A DNA stretch of 9,575 nt from Candidatus Nomurabacteria bacterium (GCA_031262565.1 JAISHL010000024.1:1-9575); one strand, 5' to 3'; positions 1 to 7,466 are shown, numbered from the stretch's first letter. Translations and numbers: made by a program. The notes: generated by a model not told the origin, from the letters alone.

Positions 1-2
1 GT

Positions 3-1106
3 ATGGACAAGATCCGCAATTTTTGTATTATCGCACATATTGATCACGGCAAATCTACGCTGGCGGATCGCATGATGGAATTGACTGGCACGGTTGAGAA
101 GCGCGAGATGAAAGCGCAATTGCTCGACTCGATGGATTTGGAGCGCGAAAAAGGCATCACGATTAAGCTCGCACCAGTGACGATGAAGTATGAATATCAT
201 CAGAATGTCATTGCGAGTGAAGCGAAGCAATCTGGTAAAGAATTGTCATTCTCGGGCTCGTCCCGTGAATCCAGTGATGAACAACTGGATTACCCGAACA
301 AGTCGGGTAATGACAATACGAAAGATGGAATTTACGAACTAAACCTGATTGACACCCCTGGTCACGTCGATTTTTCTTATGAGGTTTCGCGAAGTTTGGC
401 GGCGGTTGAGGGTGCAATTTTGGTTGTTGACGCGTCGCAAGGCATTCAGGCGCAAACGCTGGCGAACGTATATTTGGCGATGGATGCGGATTTGACGATT
501 ATTCCCGTTTTGAACAAAATCGACTTGCCTGCCGCTGATGTCGAGCGCGTGTCGGCAGAGGTAAAAAATCTGCTCGGTTGCACGGACGACGACATTATTA
601 AAATTTCCGCCAAGACTGGCTTGAATGTTGAGCAAGTTTTGAATGCCGTGATTGAGCGAATCCCCGCGCCGAAATCCCCACTCGCGTCGTCATTGCGAGC
701 GCAGCGAAGTAATCCAAGCTCAAATACTTGTCATCCTGAACTCGTTTCAGGATCTGGCGTAGAGATTCCGAAACAAGTTCGGAATGGCAAATGTGAAGTT
801 CGCGATGACAATATTCCCCTCCGTGCGTTGATTTTTGATAGTTATTACGACGATTATCGTGGCGTGGTTTTATATGTGCGGATCGTTGACGGCGCGTTAA
901 ATAAGGGTGACGCGATTTACATGATGGCGACCGAAGCCTCTGCGATCGCACTGGAAATTGGCAAATTAACACCGAAATTCGCGCCCACCCCAAAATTAAA
1001 CACTGGCGAAATCGGTTATATCGTGACGAACTTGAAAACCACCCGCGATGCGAGAGTCGGTGATACAGTGAGTTTGAAAAAGTATTTTGCGAAGGAGAAT
1101 AAATAA
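3..1106 (+). CDS. lepA: LepA / elongation factor 4, N-terminal half (GTPase domain plus domain II)
   Basis: Translational GTPase that acts on the 70S ribosome; this is the 5' part of a split gene. The 367-residue product starts MDKIRNF, matching the usual LepA N-terminus, so the ATG at 3 is taken as the true start (any RBS lies outside the window). The G motifs are intact: P-loop AHIDHGKST at residues 11-19, the switch I segment EKGITIK near 49-55, DTPGH at 117-121, NKID at 171-174 and SAK at 202-204. Domain II (beta barrel) follows from about 272 and the protein stops after [15 protein letters not shown], at the boundary where domain III normally begins. Two repeat-derived stretches of about 40 residues each (64-110 and 224-271) are absent from E. 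coli LepA; both keep the frame. The stop TAA overlaps the next ATG (TAATG). It is either half of a functional two-piece LepA or a recently broken gene; intact motifs and frames favour the former. Confidence 0.93.
   Translation: MDKIRNFCIIAHIDHGKSTLADRMMELTGTVEKREMKAQLLDSMDLEREKGITIKLAPVTMKYEYHQNVIASEAKQSGKELSFSGSSRESSDEQLDYPNKSGNDNTKDGIYELNLIDTPGHVDFSYEVSRSLAAVEGAILVVDASQGIQAQTLANVYLAMDADLTIIPVLNKIDLPAADVERVSAEVKNLLGCTDDDIIKISAKTGLNVEQVLNAVIERIPAPKSPLASSLRAQRSNPSSNTCHPELVSGSGVEIPKQVRNGKCEVRDDNIPLRALIFDSYYDDYRGVVLYVRIVDGALNKGDAIYMMATEASAIALEIGKLTPKFAPTPKLNTGEIGYIVTNLKTTRDARVGDTVSLKKYFAKENK
207..317 (+). repeat. In-frame palindromic repeat element 1 inside lepA
   Basis: Composite palindromic element. 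It opens with GTCATTGCGAG and AGCGAAGCAATC (207-232), followed by an inverted repeat: left arm 242-274, 10-nt loop 275-284, right arm 285-317. The arms begin ATTGTCATT and end in AATGACAAT and would fold into a long imperfect hairpin. The translated text ([10 protein letters not shown] and following) is the signature of dispersed palindromic repeats seen in many bacterial genomes. It falls between the switch I segment and DTPGH, in the beta2-beta3 turn of the G domain. There LepA of E. coli has about 7 residues and this protein has 47. The added length is about 120 nt, a multiple of three, so translation continues. This resembles the in-frame behaviour described for Rickettsia palindromic elements. 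Confidence 0.85.
689..809 (+). repeat. In-frame palindromic repeat element 2 inside lepA (nested hairpins)
   Basis: Second composite element. The outer arms are 689-699 (GTCATTGCGAG) and 799-809 (TTCGCGATGAC). Nested inside is a second inverted repeat: left arm 728-755, 7-nt loop 756-762, right arm 763-790. The first 26 nt (689-714) match element 1 (207-232) at 23 positions, so the two outer parts are one family, while the inner hairpins differ. The peptide reads SLRAQRSNP then CHPELVSGS, both familiar translations of dispersed repeats. It sits in the linker between the G domain and domain II, between IPAP and PLRALI, adding about 42 residues without breaking the frame. Confidence 0.85.
1092..1097 (+). 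promoter_or_regulatory. Shine-Dalgarno for the gene inserted in lepA
   Basis: AAGGAG lies 8 nt before the ATG at 1106, inside the last codons of the lepA N-terminal piece. Together with the TAATG stop/start overlap it predicts efficient, translationally coupled initiation of the inserted gene. Confidence 0.75.
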
Positions 1107-1110
1107 TGAA
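1102..1110 (+). repeat. Direct repeat flanking the lepA insert, left copy
   Basis: AATAATGAA occurs here and again at 1781-1789, spanning in each case the start codon of the next open frame (12-nt windows match at 11 positions). It may be a footprint of insertion or simply convergent start-site sequence, since the repeat is short and AT-rich. Confidence 0.4.
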
Positions 1111-1795
1111 TATAAATAAATATAAGCAAGTCTATGACGATATAGAGTCTGAAATAATCAATAATATTGCTTTTTATATTTCACTATATGAAGACCAAAA
1201 AAAAGTATATTCCACAAAAATAGCTGAGCTTCAACTTAGAATATATACTCAGATCGAATTTCTCCTAAAAGAAATCTACTATGATATATGTAAAGACCCA
1301 GTTGAAGATCCTAGTTATGATTATGATTGTTTGAAATACATAAAATTAAACAATTCTAATTCGCTTATCTCCAATGATGAAAATAACAACGAGGGTTATA
1401 AACTGAATCAATTAGCCTATATTCATTGGGATTTGTTTCATTTAGAAAATAAACTATATCAGCCGTTTGAGATGAATGTGGCAAAAATCAAAAACATTGA
1501 CGATAATGATCAACCTATAACTGATGATAATAAAAAAACATATAAATGGAATAACGCATATCAAAATTTGCGACACAATTTTGGTAAATCAATTCGTTAT
1601 TTTGGAACAATAGAATATCTTTTTGAATCATTAGCCGTGTTTACTCTTTTGCTTGGGCAGAATTCAAAAATATTTACGATTGTTCAATATATCGATGATC
1701 AAAAAAATGAGATATCAGGCTGGGTACCGTCTCGTGGATTCATAAGAAAAAGTTGGTCACTAAACAATGCGGGAGCACATAATAATGAAAATTGA
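1106..1795 (+). CDS. HEPN-like hypothetical protein inserted in lepA
   Basis: Hypothetical protein of 229 residues lying between the two halves of lepA; I do not recognise a named family member. Two blocks resemble small HEPN-fold proteins of abortive-infection type. One is a helical stretch near residues 35-58 (YSTKIAELQLRIYTQIEFLL). The other is W148-N-x-A-Y-x-x-L-R156-H157, followed by an amphipathic helix ending in ESLAVFTLLL (174-183). HEPN proteins of this sort usually carry W-x-AYN-x-x-KH near the RNase-type site. There is no signal peptide or clear membrane helix. Base composition differs sharply from lepA: 13 G+C in 60 nt at 1141-1200 versus 31 in 60 at 1981-2040, suggesting horizontal origin. 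It overlaps the upstream stop by 1 nt and the downstream lepA ATG by 11 nt, forming one translational unit. An RNase or toxin function is inference only; a role unrelated to HEPN remains possible. Confidence 0.85.
   Translation: MNINKYKQVYDDIESEIINNIAFYISLYEDQKKVYSTKIAELQLRIYTQIEFLLKEIYYDICKDPVEDPSYDYDCLKYIKLNNSNSLISNDENNNEGYKLNQLAYIHWDLFHLENKLYQPFEMNVAKIKNIDDNDQPITDDNKKTYKWNNAYQNLRHNFGKSIRYFGTIEYLFESLAVFTLLLGQNSKIFTIVQYIDDQKNEISGWVPSRGFIRKSWSLNNAGAHNNEN
1771..1775 (+). promoter_or_regulatory. Shine-Dalgarno for the lepA C-terminal piece
   Basis: GGGAG lies 9 nt before the ATG at 1785 and inside the end of the inserted gene. It favours 1785 over the in-frame ATG at 1767, which has no such motif and would add six residues (MREHII) with no LepA counterpart. 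Confidence 0.65.
1781..1789 (+). repeat. Direct repeat flanking the lepA insert, right copy
   Basis: Second copy of AATAATGAA (first at 1102-1110), 679 nt downstream. It contains the start codon of the lepA C-terminal piece. Confidence 0.4.
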
Positions 1796-2735
1796 ACCCC
1801 TACCTGGCTATAAAGAAATCAAACCGTTCGTTTACGCGGGATTTTTTCCAGTGTCAAATGAGGATTATCAGGAATTAAAGGACGCGGTCGAAAAGTTGTC
1901 GTTGTCGGATTCGGCGTTGCAATTTTCGCCCGAAAATTCGCCAGTTTTGGGCTTTGGTGTGCGAATTGGATTTCTTGGGCTGTTACACATGGACATCGTG
2001 CGCGAGCGGTTGGAACGCGAATATAATCTCGATCTCGTCGTCACGAACCCGTCGACCGACTATCACGTCCAGCTGAAAAATGGTGAAAAATTGGACATTA
2101 AATCTGCGTCGGAATTGCCAGATTTGTCGGTCATTGACTCGATCGCCGAACCGTGGATCAACGGCGAAATTATCGTGCCGACCGAATATATCGGCGCGGT
2201 GATTCAGCTCATTGTCGGCAAGCGCGGGCGACAAAAAAATCTGTCATATATCGACCAGCGCGCGTTGATTTCGTTTGAAGCGCCGCTCGCAAACCTCCTG
2301 ACCGATTTTTATGATCAGCTAAAATCTGTCACGTCGGGCTATGGATCGTTTAATTATGATCTGTCGGATTATTGCGTGGAGGATTTGGTGCGCGTGGATT
2401 TTTACGTGGCTGGCGAGATGGTTGACGCGTTGAGCGTGATGTGTCACCGCTCGGAAGCCGCCCCGCTTGGTCGCGTGATGGTGAAAAAACTGAAAGAAGT
2501 GATTCCGCGTCAGAATTTCAAGGTCGCGTTGCAAGCGGCGATCGGTGGAAAATTCATCGCTCGTGAAGATATTGGCGCATATATGAAGGACGTGACGGTT
2601 AAAATCCACACTGGCGATCCTGACCGTCGCGCGAAGCTTCTTGACAAGCAGAAGCGTGGCAAAAAACGCATGAAACGCTTTGGTAAAGTTGATATTCCGA
2701 GCGAGGCGTTTATGGTGATGCTGAAACGTGATTAA
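1785..2735 (+). CDS. lepA: LepA / elongation factor 4, C-terminal half (domains III, V and CTD)
   Basis: The 316-residue product begins MKIEPLPGYKEIKP, which lines up with the LepA segment ALPGFKKVKP that joins domain II to domain III, so no conserved sequence is lost at the break. Recognisable blocks follow: VYAGFFPV, LGFGVRIGFLGLLHMDIVRE (domain III), then domain V, and the LepA-specific C-terminal domain with VDALSVMCHR, IPRQNFKVALQAAIGGKFIA and the basic KLLDKQKRGKKRMKRFG that contacts the ribosomal A-site region in the family. Adding this to the N-terminal half without its repeats gives roughly 590-600 residues, the normal LepA size. It has no GTPase motifs and can only work with the other half. 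The start at 1785 is chosen for its GGGAG motif. It ends TAA, 53 nt from the convergent dnaE stop. Confidence 0.92.
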   Translation: MKIEPLPGYKEIKPFVYAGFFPVSNEDYQELKDAVEKLSLSDSALQFSPENSPVLGFGVRIGFLGLLHMDIVRERLEREYNLDLVVTNPSTDYHVQLKNGEKLDIKSASELPDLSVIDSIAEPWINGEIIVPTEYIGAVIQLIVGKRGRQKNLSYIDQRALISFEAPLANLLTDFYDQLKSVTSGYGSFNYDLSDYCVEDLVRVDFYVAGEMVDALSVMCHRSEAAPLGRVMVKKLKEVIPRQNFKVALQAAIGGKFIAREDIGAYMKDVTVKIHTGDPDRRAKLLDKQKRGKKRMKRFGKVDIPSEAFMVMLKRD

Positions 2736-2760
2736 ATAATAAACGATTAAATTTTTGCCG

Positions 2761-2795
2761 AAAAAAATCACAAAATAAACTCACAAAATTATTTT
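2761..2795 (-). terminator. Weak possible terminator of dnaE
   Basis: On the minus strand a 7-bp all-A/T stem (2772-2778 with 2789-2795, loop of 10) overlaps the dnaE stop codon. It is followed after 4 nt by seven T residues (2767-2761). The stem is weak and the call is tentative; the convergent lepA end shows no better hairpin. Confidence 0.25.
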
Positions 2796-5700
2796 ATAAC
2801 GATACAATTTTCGCCGTAAATTTCGCCGATTTTTGTCGCTAAATCGTCGCAAGCTTGCGCGGTAAACGGCATGCGGATTGCATTCTTTTTGTCGTCACCC
2901 AGAACTAAAATTACTTCATTTTCGCCTGAAAATTCACTGAAACACTGCTTCATTTTTAACAACTTGTCACTGTCGTTTGGTTTTTGAACTTTGACGTAAA
3001 TTTTCGCGGGACCAGAAGTTTCGACAGGTTTATAATCCATTGGCGGCGCACTGGATTTTGGCTGGCTATTCGGATTATTGGCTTTTTGTGTCGGATTATT
3101 CGCCGAGGCAAAAGTGCTTTTTGATGCGACAGGATTATCGCCACCAGAATTACGGCTGGCGCGTTTTTTTGATTTGGTGCTCATATCGATTTCGCCCATT
3201 TCAATGCCTGTCGGCTGATAGTTTTTCAAATTTTCATCTTCCACGAGTTCGACCGTTTCCGCCATAATCGACGGATCGGGAGTTCGATTGCCGTCGCGAT
3301 CTTTGCCGCCGACTCGCCCCGTGATTTTTACAATCGCGCCAACATCAAATCCGCTCGGCAAATTCTCATAGGTTTTTGGAAAAATCACCACCTCAATTTC
3401 ACCGTTTTTATTTTCAACACCAGCGAACGCCATCTTTGAGCCAGTTTTTGTAACGATCGTTCGGAGGCGGCTGAGTAATCCGCCAACAACTGCGATCGCG
3501 CCGTCTTGGTCGGAATTTATTTGCGTGAGATCGTGCGTTTGCTCGCGAAAATAAGTGTCATATTTGTCGAGTGGGTGTGCCGAAATATACAAGCCGAGCA
3601 GTTCGCGCTCCCAGTTTAATTGATCTTTATCAGAAACTTTTGTCGGCGCGGAGGTGATCTCGAGGCTCGTTTCCGCGCCTTTCACTGTGTCGTCGGTGCC
3701 GAGCAAAGCAAATAAATCCTCCTGTCCCGAAGCGGCTTCTTTTTGGACTTTTTGCGCGAACGCCACGATACTTTCGACGTTATACATCAGATCAGACCGA
3801 TCGCCTTTTGTCGTTACATTGCCATTTTCGTCTGGCTCGGATTTTTCGCAAAAACTATCAAATGCGCCTGCTTTTATCAAAGATTCCCAAACTTTTTTGT
3901 TGCAAGTTTGCGCCGTGCAACGTCTGGCAAAATCTTCAACTGACGCAAATTTACCTGTTTCGCGTTGCGACATGATGACGTCAATTGCCGTTGTGCCGAC
4001 ACCTTTAATTGCGCCCAAGCCAAAGCGAATGTCGCCCGTTTCTGGCACGACGGCAAATTCCGTGAATGATTCGTTGACGTCTGGATTCATAACGTGAATG
4101 CCCAAGCGATTACACTCGCCAATTTCAATTGTCAAGCGATCCGTATTGTTTGCGTCGGAAGTCATTAATGCCGCCATAAACGCCGCTGGATAATGTGCCT
4201 TCAAATATGCTGTCCAATACGAGATCAACGCATAACACGCCGCATGCGATTTGTTAAAACAATAATTTGCAAATTCTTCCAACTGCGACCAAAACAGCTC
4301 CATCGTTTCGCGCGTGATGTCTTTGTTATTATTCAACGCACCCTCAATAAATTCTGGCTTAATTTTTGCCATCATGTCGGCTTTTTTCTTTGCCACGGCT
4401 TTTCGCAAAGTGTCCGCCTGACCGCCCGAAAATCCACAAAGATCTTTGGAAATATTCATGAATTGTTCCTGATAAACCAAAATTCCGTAAGTGTCTTTCA
4501 AAGAATTTTCCATGCGGTGATGAAGATAAGTAATTTCTTCTTCGCCGTGTTTTCGCTTGATAAACGAATCAATAAACTGCATTGGCCCAGGGCGATATAA
4601 CGCCACCATTGCCACAATGTCGTCAAAAACCGTCGGCTTCAACTCTTTCAAGTAGCGCTTCATACCCGCCGATTCAAACTGGAAAACGCCAGTCGTTTCG
4701 CCGTTTTGGAAAAGTTTATAAGCCGCCTCGTCGTCCAATGGTAAATTCAATAAATCGATCTTCGCTCCGTAAACTTTTTTAATCATGCGCATGGCGTCGT
4801 CAATAATTGAAAGGTTTGACAGTCCGAGAAAGTCCATTTTTAATAGACCCAGCTCTTCGATTTGTCCAGCGGGAAACTGCGTCGCAACTACGCCCTTTTG
4901 CGCCATTTCCAGCGGTGCAAATTTTACTAAATCGTCTGGCGCGATCACTACGCCACAAGCATGCACGCCGTGCGATCGAATTGTGCCTTCCAAACGAATC
5001 GCAAAATCAACCACGCGCTTGGAAGTTGGATTTGTTTCGTATTCCTTTTTGAAATCTTGATCGGTTTGAATCGCGGATTCCAAAGAAACGTGATGACCTT
5101 GATTTGGATCTGGCACGAGTTTTGACAAACGATTTGCCTCATCAAAAGATACTTCCAAAACGCGCGCCACATCTTTCACGGCGGCTTTTGAAGCCATTGT
5201 GCCAAAAGTTGCAATGTTTGCCACGTGTGCCGCGCCGTATTTATCCGTGCAATATTGAATCACTTCGTTGCGCCTAGTATCTTGAATGTCAACGTCGAAG
5301 TCAGGCATGGAGATACGATCTGGGTTCAAAAATCGCTCAAACAGCAAGCCAAAATCAAGTGGGTTCAGCTCGGTAATTCTGATTGCGTAAGCCACGATTG
5401 AGCCGGCGCCCGAACCGCGCCCTGGACCAAAAACGATTCCTTGACTTTTGCCCCAGTTAATAAAATCCTGAACGATCAAAAAGTAGCCGTTAAAGCCCAT
5501 GCGATTGATCACTGAAAGCTCATATTCCGCGCGCTCCAAAACGTGCGGTGGTAAAATTTTCTTCACTTCTTCGACGCTCATTTGATTATCAATTGGCGAA
5601 TCGGCGTATCGCCATGCTAGCCCGCGATAAACCAACTTGTCGAGATATGTTTTTTCGTCCTCACCATTCGGGCATGGAAATTTCGGAATCAAATATTCGC

Positions 5701-6724
5701 CCATTTTAATTTCAACATTACAGAGGTCGGCGATCAGTCGCGTGTTTGCAATCAAATCTGGATAATCTTTGCCCCAGCGCTCAATAATCTCCGCTGGATC
5801 CGTGACATGTAAATGAAAATCCGCCAAACTCATGCGATTTTTGTCCGACAAAAACGACCCAGTTCCGACGCAGAGCAAAACTTCGTGCGCGGCGGTATCT
5901 TCTTCGCGGGCATAGTGCGCGTCGCAAGTTACGACAACGGAAATTCCGAGTTCGTCGGCAATTTTCAACGCACCCTCGTTAATTTTTGTCTGAATATCCC
6001 AGCGTTTCGGCGCGTCTGGATGACCGTGATCTTGCACTTCAATAAAATAGCGGTTACCTAGGATTGATTTATACCACGCCGCCGCCGCTTTGGCTTTTTC
6101 ATAATCGCCCGAGCGCAAACTTTCGCCAACTTCTCCACTCGCACAGCCAGACAGCGCGATAATTCCCTCGTTGTATTTTTCAAGCAAATCGTGATCAATG
6201 CGCGGTTTATAATAAACGCCTTCAAGATTGGCAATCGTCGACAACTTCATTAGATTTTTAACGCCTTGATCATTATATGCCATCATCGTCAAGTGATAAC
6301 GCATTTTGTCTTTTGTTGGATCACGATCAGTATGCGAGCGCGCCGCCACGTAAGTTTCGATACCGAGAATCGGTTTCACGTCATTACTTTTGGCGTGTTT
6401 ATAAAATTCAATCCAGCCCGACAATGTGCCGTGATCGGTCATCGCCACCGCGTCCGATCCAAATTCTTTGGTTAATTTTATCAGCTCGGGAATTTTTGTC
6501 AGTCCGTCTAACACCGAGTGATTTGTGTGATTGTGAAGGTGGACAAAATCGCGCGGCGTAAAATCCTTTTTTAAATTTACCCGCTCGGACGGTAAAATCG
6601 GTTGAAAATCAGCGTTTTTCGCGACGTATTCCGTGGCGGATTTTTCGGCATCCAAATACTGCGCCGACGCTTCATTGCGTATGCGCTCGTCCTCCTCTTT
6701 TTGAGCCTTTGTAATGCGAACCAT
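2789..6724 (-). CDS. dnaE: DNA polymerase III alpha subunit (replicative polymerase)
   Basis: Catalytic subunit of the replicative polymerase, 1311 residues. A charged N-terminal extension (1-58) precedes a PHP domain whose metal ligands look intact: H64, H66, D73, H98, E123, H144, C194, D268, H270. In Thermus-type DnaE such a site supports 3'-5' exonuclease activity, whereas the E. coli PHP is degenerate. The polymerase core has GPGRGSGAGS (433-442), the catalytic pair in PDFDVD (D477, D479), HACGVVI (588-594) and the third aspartate in KMDFLGL (D631). Then come the helix-hairpin-helix GAIKGVGTTA (904-913), an OB domain about 1075-1165, a low-complexity S/N/P/K linker about 1180-1238, and a C-terminal domain (1239-1311) as in longer DnaE1 proteins. 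The ATG at 6724 is supported by an extended -10 box 7 nt upstream; there is no Shine-Dalgarno. It is convergent with lepA and ends TAA. Confidence 0.97.
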   Translation of the reverse strand: MVRITKAQKEEDERIRNEASAQYLDAEKSATEYVAKNADFQPILPSERVNLKKDFTPRDFVHLHNHTNHSVLDGLTKIPELIKLTKEFGSDAVAMTDHGTLSGWIEFYKHAKSNDVKPILGIETYVAARSHTDRDPTKDKMRYHLTMMAYNDQGVKNLMKLSTIANLEGVYYKPRIDHDLLEKYNEGIIALSGCASGEVGESLRSGDYEKAKAAAAWYKSILGNRYFIEVQDHGHPDAPKRWDIQTKINEGALKIADELGISVVVTCDAHYAREEDTAAHEVLLCVGTGSFLSDKNRMSLADFHLHVTDPAEIIERWGKDYPDLIANTRLIADLCNVEIKMGEYLIPKFPCPNGEDEKTYLDKLVYRGLAWRYADSPIDNQMSVEEVKKILPPHVLERAEYELSVINRMGFNGYFLIVQDFINWGKSQGIVFGPGRGSGAGSIVAYAIRITELNPLDFGLLFERFLNPDRISMPDFDVDIQDTRRNEVIQYCTDKYGAAHVANIATFGTMASKAAVKDVARVLEVSFDEANRLSKLVPDPNQGHHVSLESAIQTDQDFKKEYETNPTSKRVVDFAIRLEGTIRSHGVHACGVVIAPDDLVKFAPLEMAQKGVVATQFPAGQIEELGLLKMDFLGLSNLSIIDDAMRMIKKVYGAKIDLLNLPLDDEAAYKLFQNGETTGVFQFESAGMKRYLKELKPTVFDDIVAMVALYRPGPMQFIDSFIKRKHGEEEITYLHHRMENSLKDTYGILVYQEQFMNISKDLCGFSGGQADTLRKAVAKKKADMMAKIKPEFIEGALNNNKDITRETMELFWSQLEEFANYCFNKSHAACYALISYWTAYLKAHYPAAFMAALMTSDANNTDRLTIEIGECNRLGIHVMNPDVNESFTEFAVVPETGDIRFGLGAIKGVGTTAIDVIMSQRETGKFASVEDFARRCTAQTCNKKVWESLIKAGAFDSFCEKSEPDENGNVTTKGDRSDLMYNVESIVAFAQKVQKEAASGQEDLFALLGTDDTVKGAETSLEITSAPTKVSDKDQLNWERELLGLYISAHPLDKYDTYFREQTHDLTQINSDQDGAIAVVGGLLSRLRTIVTKTGSKMAFAGVENKNGEIEVVIFPKTYENLPSGFDVGAIVKITGRVGGKDRDGNRTPDPSIMAETVELVEDENLKNYQPTGIEMGEIDMSTKSKKRASRNSGGDNPVASKSTFASANNPTQKANNPNSQPKSSAPPMDYKPVETSGPAKIYVKVQKPNDSDKLLKMKQCFSEFSGENEVILVLGDDKKNAIRMPFTAQACDDLATKIGEIYGENCIVIK

Positions 6725-6731
6725 TACTACT

Positions 6732-6740
6732 ATTTTAGCA
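6732..6740 (-). promoter_or_regulatory. Extended -10 promoter of dnaE, likely leaderless
   Basis: On the minus strand TGCTAAAAT (TG-n plus TAAAAT, one mismatch to TATAAT) ends 7 nt before the dnaE ATG. Transcription would then begin at or next to the A of the start codon, which fits the absence of a ribosome binding site. No convincing -35 box is seen. Confidence 0.6.
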
Positions 6741-6763
6741 TATTTTTCGCGATGATATGTCTT

Positions 6764-7306
6764 TTAGATTTCGTTGGGCTTTTTAACTTTAATCCACGGC
6801 AATAATGAGATTAAACAAGAAATTACTACCGCTGGTGCAAGCCAAATTGAAGCGACTAATCCCACACAAATTACGCCGATTGAAAACCACGAGCGACGGT
6901 TGTTATTTTTGCGACCGTTTATTTTGCCAAATTCCCTCGCCAAAAACAAATAAATCACGTTTGCGACCAGCATTATCGCGCCGTATGTTACTTCTGATGC
7001 AAGCGCCGTCAAATTCTCATCAACCCAAGAAGTCGTAAAAGTGAACATTGTCAAAACAAAAAGTAACAAAATATTCAGCCATAAAATTCGGTGGTTAATT
7101 TTTGTTCCCAGAGCGAATAAATGATGATGACTTTTCCAATAAATCGCCAGCGTAAAAAACGACAGCGCATAAATCAAAATCGAAAACCGCATATCCCACA
7201 AACTCGCAAAATTTGCCTCTGCGGGTGGCACAATCTGCAAAACCATAATCGTCATTGCAATCGCCACAATCGCATCAGTGAAAGATTCCAGTCGGCTTTT
7301 ATTCAT
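6764..7306 (-). CDS. TMEM175/DUF1211 family membrane protein (putative cation channel)
   Basis: Integral membrane protein of 180 residues with about six hydrophobic helices (approximately 12-28, 41-57, 74-94, 105-123, 140-155, 156-171). The first helix carries RLESFTDAIVAIAMT, a variant of the R-x-x-x-F-S-D signature of TMEM175/DUF1211 proteins, with T replacing S. A second family block follows: ALSFFTLAIYWKSHHHLF (47-64), then LWLNILLLF. Bacterial members form potassium-permeable channels; the substrate here is inferred from the family only. The open frame extends upstream to 7468, but family similarity starts at MNKSRLESF and a perfect TGTTATAAT box ends 7 nt before that ATG, so 7306 is chosen. 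It lies 39 nt upstream of dnaE on the same strand, and dnaE has its own promoter in that gap. Confidence 0.85.
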   Translation of the reverse strand: MNKSRLESFTDAIVAIAMTIMVLQIVPPAEANFASLWDMRFSILIYALSFFTLAIYWKSHHHLFALGTKINHRILWLNILLLFVLTMFTFTTSWVDENLTALASEVTYGAIMLVANVIYLFLAREFGKINGRKNNNRRSWFSIGVICVGLVASIWLAPAVVISCLISLLPWIKVKKPNEI

Positions 7307-7313
7307 AAACACA

Positions 7314-7322
7314 ATTATAACA
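7314..7322 (-). promoter_or_regulatory. Extended -10 promoter of the TMEM175-like gene, likely leaderless
   Basis: TGTTATAAT on the minus strand is a perfect TG-n-TATAAT box ending 7 nt before the ATG at 7306, with no Shine-Dalgarno between. The spacing is identical to that of dnaE. It implies a transcript starting at the initiation codon. Confidence 0.65.
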
Positions 7323-7466
7323 TAAGAGAGCTTTTTTAGATATATTACTTGTCGTCTGCTGATTTTGACTAGCGTTGATGGGCTTAATCCGCAACCCCAA
7401 CGACACCCCAAAACACTTCTTCGTGCAGATATTTTAGCAAATTTAAGCAAAAACGCAAAATTACAC

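Noticed and set aside
207..809. CRISPR-like repeats
   Set aside because: Only two copies, 450 nt apart, palindromic and lying inside a coding frame; no regular spacer layout and no cas genes.
598..993. Minus-strand open frame with repeat-type peptide ([11 protein letters not shown])
   Set aside because: It is the reverse reading of the palindromic element within lepA; the lepA frame has clear family similarity and this one has none outside the repeat.
1106..1795. Intein or group I/II intron interrupting lepA
   Set aside because: The insert is not in frame with the first lepA half, begins after a stop codon, has its own Shine-Dalgarno and start, and shows no intein splice residues. I saw no intron-type RNA structure, reverse transcriptase or homing endonuclease motif.
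3654..5060. Several plus-strand open frames of 66-147 residues opposite dnaE
   Set aside because: All lie inside a continuous, motif-rich dnaE frame, with no credible ribosome binding site or family similarity.
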